From: Cardiocondyla obscurior
Taxonomy: Eukaryota > Arthropoda > Insecta > Hymenoptera > Formicidae
NCBI RefSeq assembly: GCF_019399895.1
Contig: NC_091869.1
Coordinates: 2,294,001 to 2,358,000, forward strand
DNA: 64,000 bases
Direction: 5' to 3'
Shown: positions 63,077 through 64,000 of the stretch, piece after piece
Layout: every line of letters starts with the position of its first letter
How positions within the stretch are numbered: the stretch's first letter is position 1
The notes under the pieces: generated by a model
Databases searched by the model: none
Told to the model about the DNA's origin: nothing
Seen by the model: the letters and a program-made list of their open reading frames with translations, nothing else
Translations under genes and position numbers: made by a program

Positions 63077-64000
63077 GATGACTTTCTCTGTAAAAGGACT
63101 CAGTTGAATACCAAGGATACCTGAAATAACAAATACGGTGCATTAGCATTTATTTTCATATTATTACATAAGTATTTTAGTATCTAACAAACGAAAAATG
63201 TATTCTAAAACGTATTAAATGCTTACAAAATTATTCGATAAGTAATTGAAAAAATAATCGGCAGGTTGATATCTATTTCTCGTTACTTTAATTCAAACTA
63301 ATATAATTATTATTTAATTTAAAAGATAAAAAAGAGGGAATCACCTATTGATCTCGTTGTATCATTTTTTTTCAAGTACGCAAATATAAAATTATGTATT
63401 TTGTTCAAGTACTGTTCAGATATACGGCTTTAATTGTTGATTATTTTTCACGTGTTTCCTCGATCTCATTTGTTATATACTAGCAGTCACTTGCGCGATG
63501 TCGAGGAGAGTTCATTACGGCGGTCGGAAATTCTCTTTCTTCTATGCAATTGAGAAAATCGCACGCGAGAAAGTGTAAGTGTCCGTCAGGCACTTTCATT
63601 CATTCGCTGAAAATACACGCGAATATTATATTTAGCACGGAGAAAGGCTACGTAGATTGTGCGCAGGGGGAACCCGACCCGTTTACATTTGCGAACAGAA
63701 GGGGGTGTAGAACGAAGAAATGGGGGTCGAGTGCAAATGCGATTCATTCACGTGTTATATGCACGCGACATTATCACGTTGTACTCCGTGCATATCTCGC
63801 ATCCGCCATTATTATCGGTGGAATAGTACCTATTTAAATTGCTTTATTCAGAAATCTCTTCCTTATAAAAAGACTTCCCGCGCGTAACGTAATAATTGAA
63901 ATCCTATTATGTTCCAAGCGTCGCAATTTATTAGCTATTTTACTTCTCTGTGAAATATAGTTTTGATTTTCTGATGCAATTCCGATATTTTTAACACGCT
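63077..64000 (-). other. Upstream side of stumps first coding exon
   Basis: The exon with the start codon runs 63120-63067 and is preceded by an acceptor (ttatttcag), so a further non-coding 5' exon must lie upstream, perhaps outside the window. Its frame is also open from the acceptor to the ATG, so the true start could be further upstream. No other gene is supported to 64000. Confidence 0.5.

Noticed and set aside
1..64000. tRNA, rRNA, CRISPR or complete transposon with transposase
   Set aside because: No cloverleaf, rRNA, repeat-spacer array or transposase/reverse transcriptase motif was recognised by eye; a covariance-model scan (tRNAscan-SE, Infernal) and a repeat-library search would be decisive.

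Overview
The window looks like nuclear DNA of a hymenopteran insect, probably an ant. It is AT-rich, its genes are broken by many short GT-AG introns, promoters are CpG-rich islands, and every recognisable protein is a typical insect or metazoan family (a ZAD-type zinc finger, the FGF-receptor adaptor stumps/Dof, Dopey, TTC19). The ant call is an inference; no species marker was seen. For each spliced gene I joined exons by hand. In the main genes the intron phases agree at every junction and the summed coding lengths are divisible by three.

Layout. 1-170: end of an unidentified plus-strand exon. 735-2328 (-): TTC19, facing a TMEM268-like gene (3980-10835, +) across a CpG-rich promoter. The TMEM268-like gene has two alternative 3' coding exons that are duplicates of each other, and the second can be extended through a GC-AG intron. 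12094-12548 (-): UPF0449/C19orf25 homolog. 13324-15109 (-): AP endonuclease (APEX1). 17211-20414 (-): ZAD-C2H2 zinc finger. 22795-33690 (-): Dopey (dop1), 24 exons. 35606-36543 (-): EBAG9/RCAS1. 39960-41290 and 41897-42575 (-): two secreted WAP-domain proteins. 45794-63076 (-): stumps/Dof, 17 exons, with a long N-terminal extension before its TIR-like domain.

The unexplained part lies between EBAG9 and stumps. A 65-75 bp exon-like module ('A'; an Arg-rich reading frame that ends at a splice donor) occurs seven times. Three copies are on the minus strand (37.2-38.0 kb), two on the plus strand (38.9-39.5 kb), and two on the plus strand inside a stumps intron (47.6-48.4 kb). Three A copies are followed, after a 116-169 bp intron, by a 43-44 bp exon 'B'. 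The first two groups diverge from a CpG-rich core that carries a 20-bp-arm inverted repeat with one CCAAT box in each arm. This resembles a locally expanding, fast-evolving family of spliced transcripts, either lncRNAs or small Arg-rich ORF genes. I could not match it to any family I know.

The housekeeping genes do not form one pathway; they cover mitochondrial complex III assembly, base-excision repair, Golgi-endosome traffic and FGF signalling. The longer gaps are AT-rich introns or intergenic DNA and are described individually.
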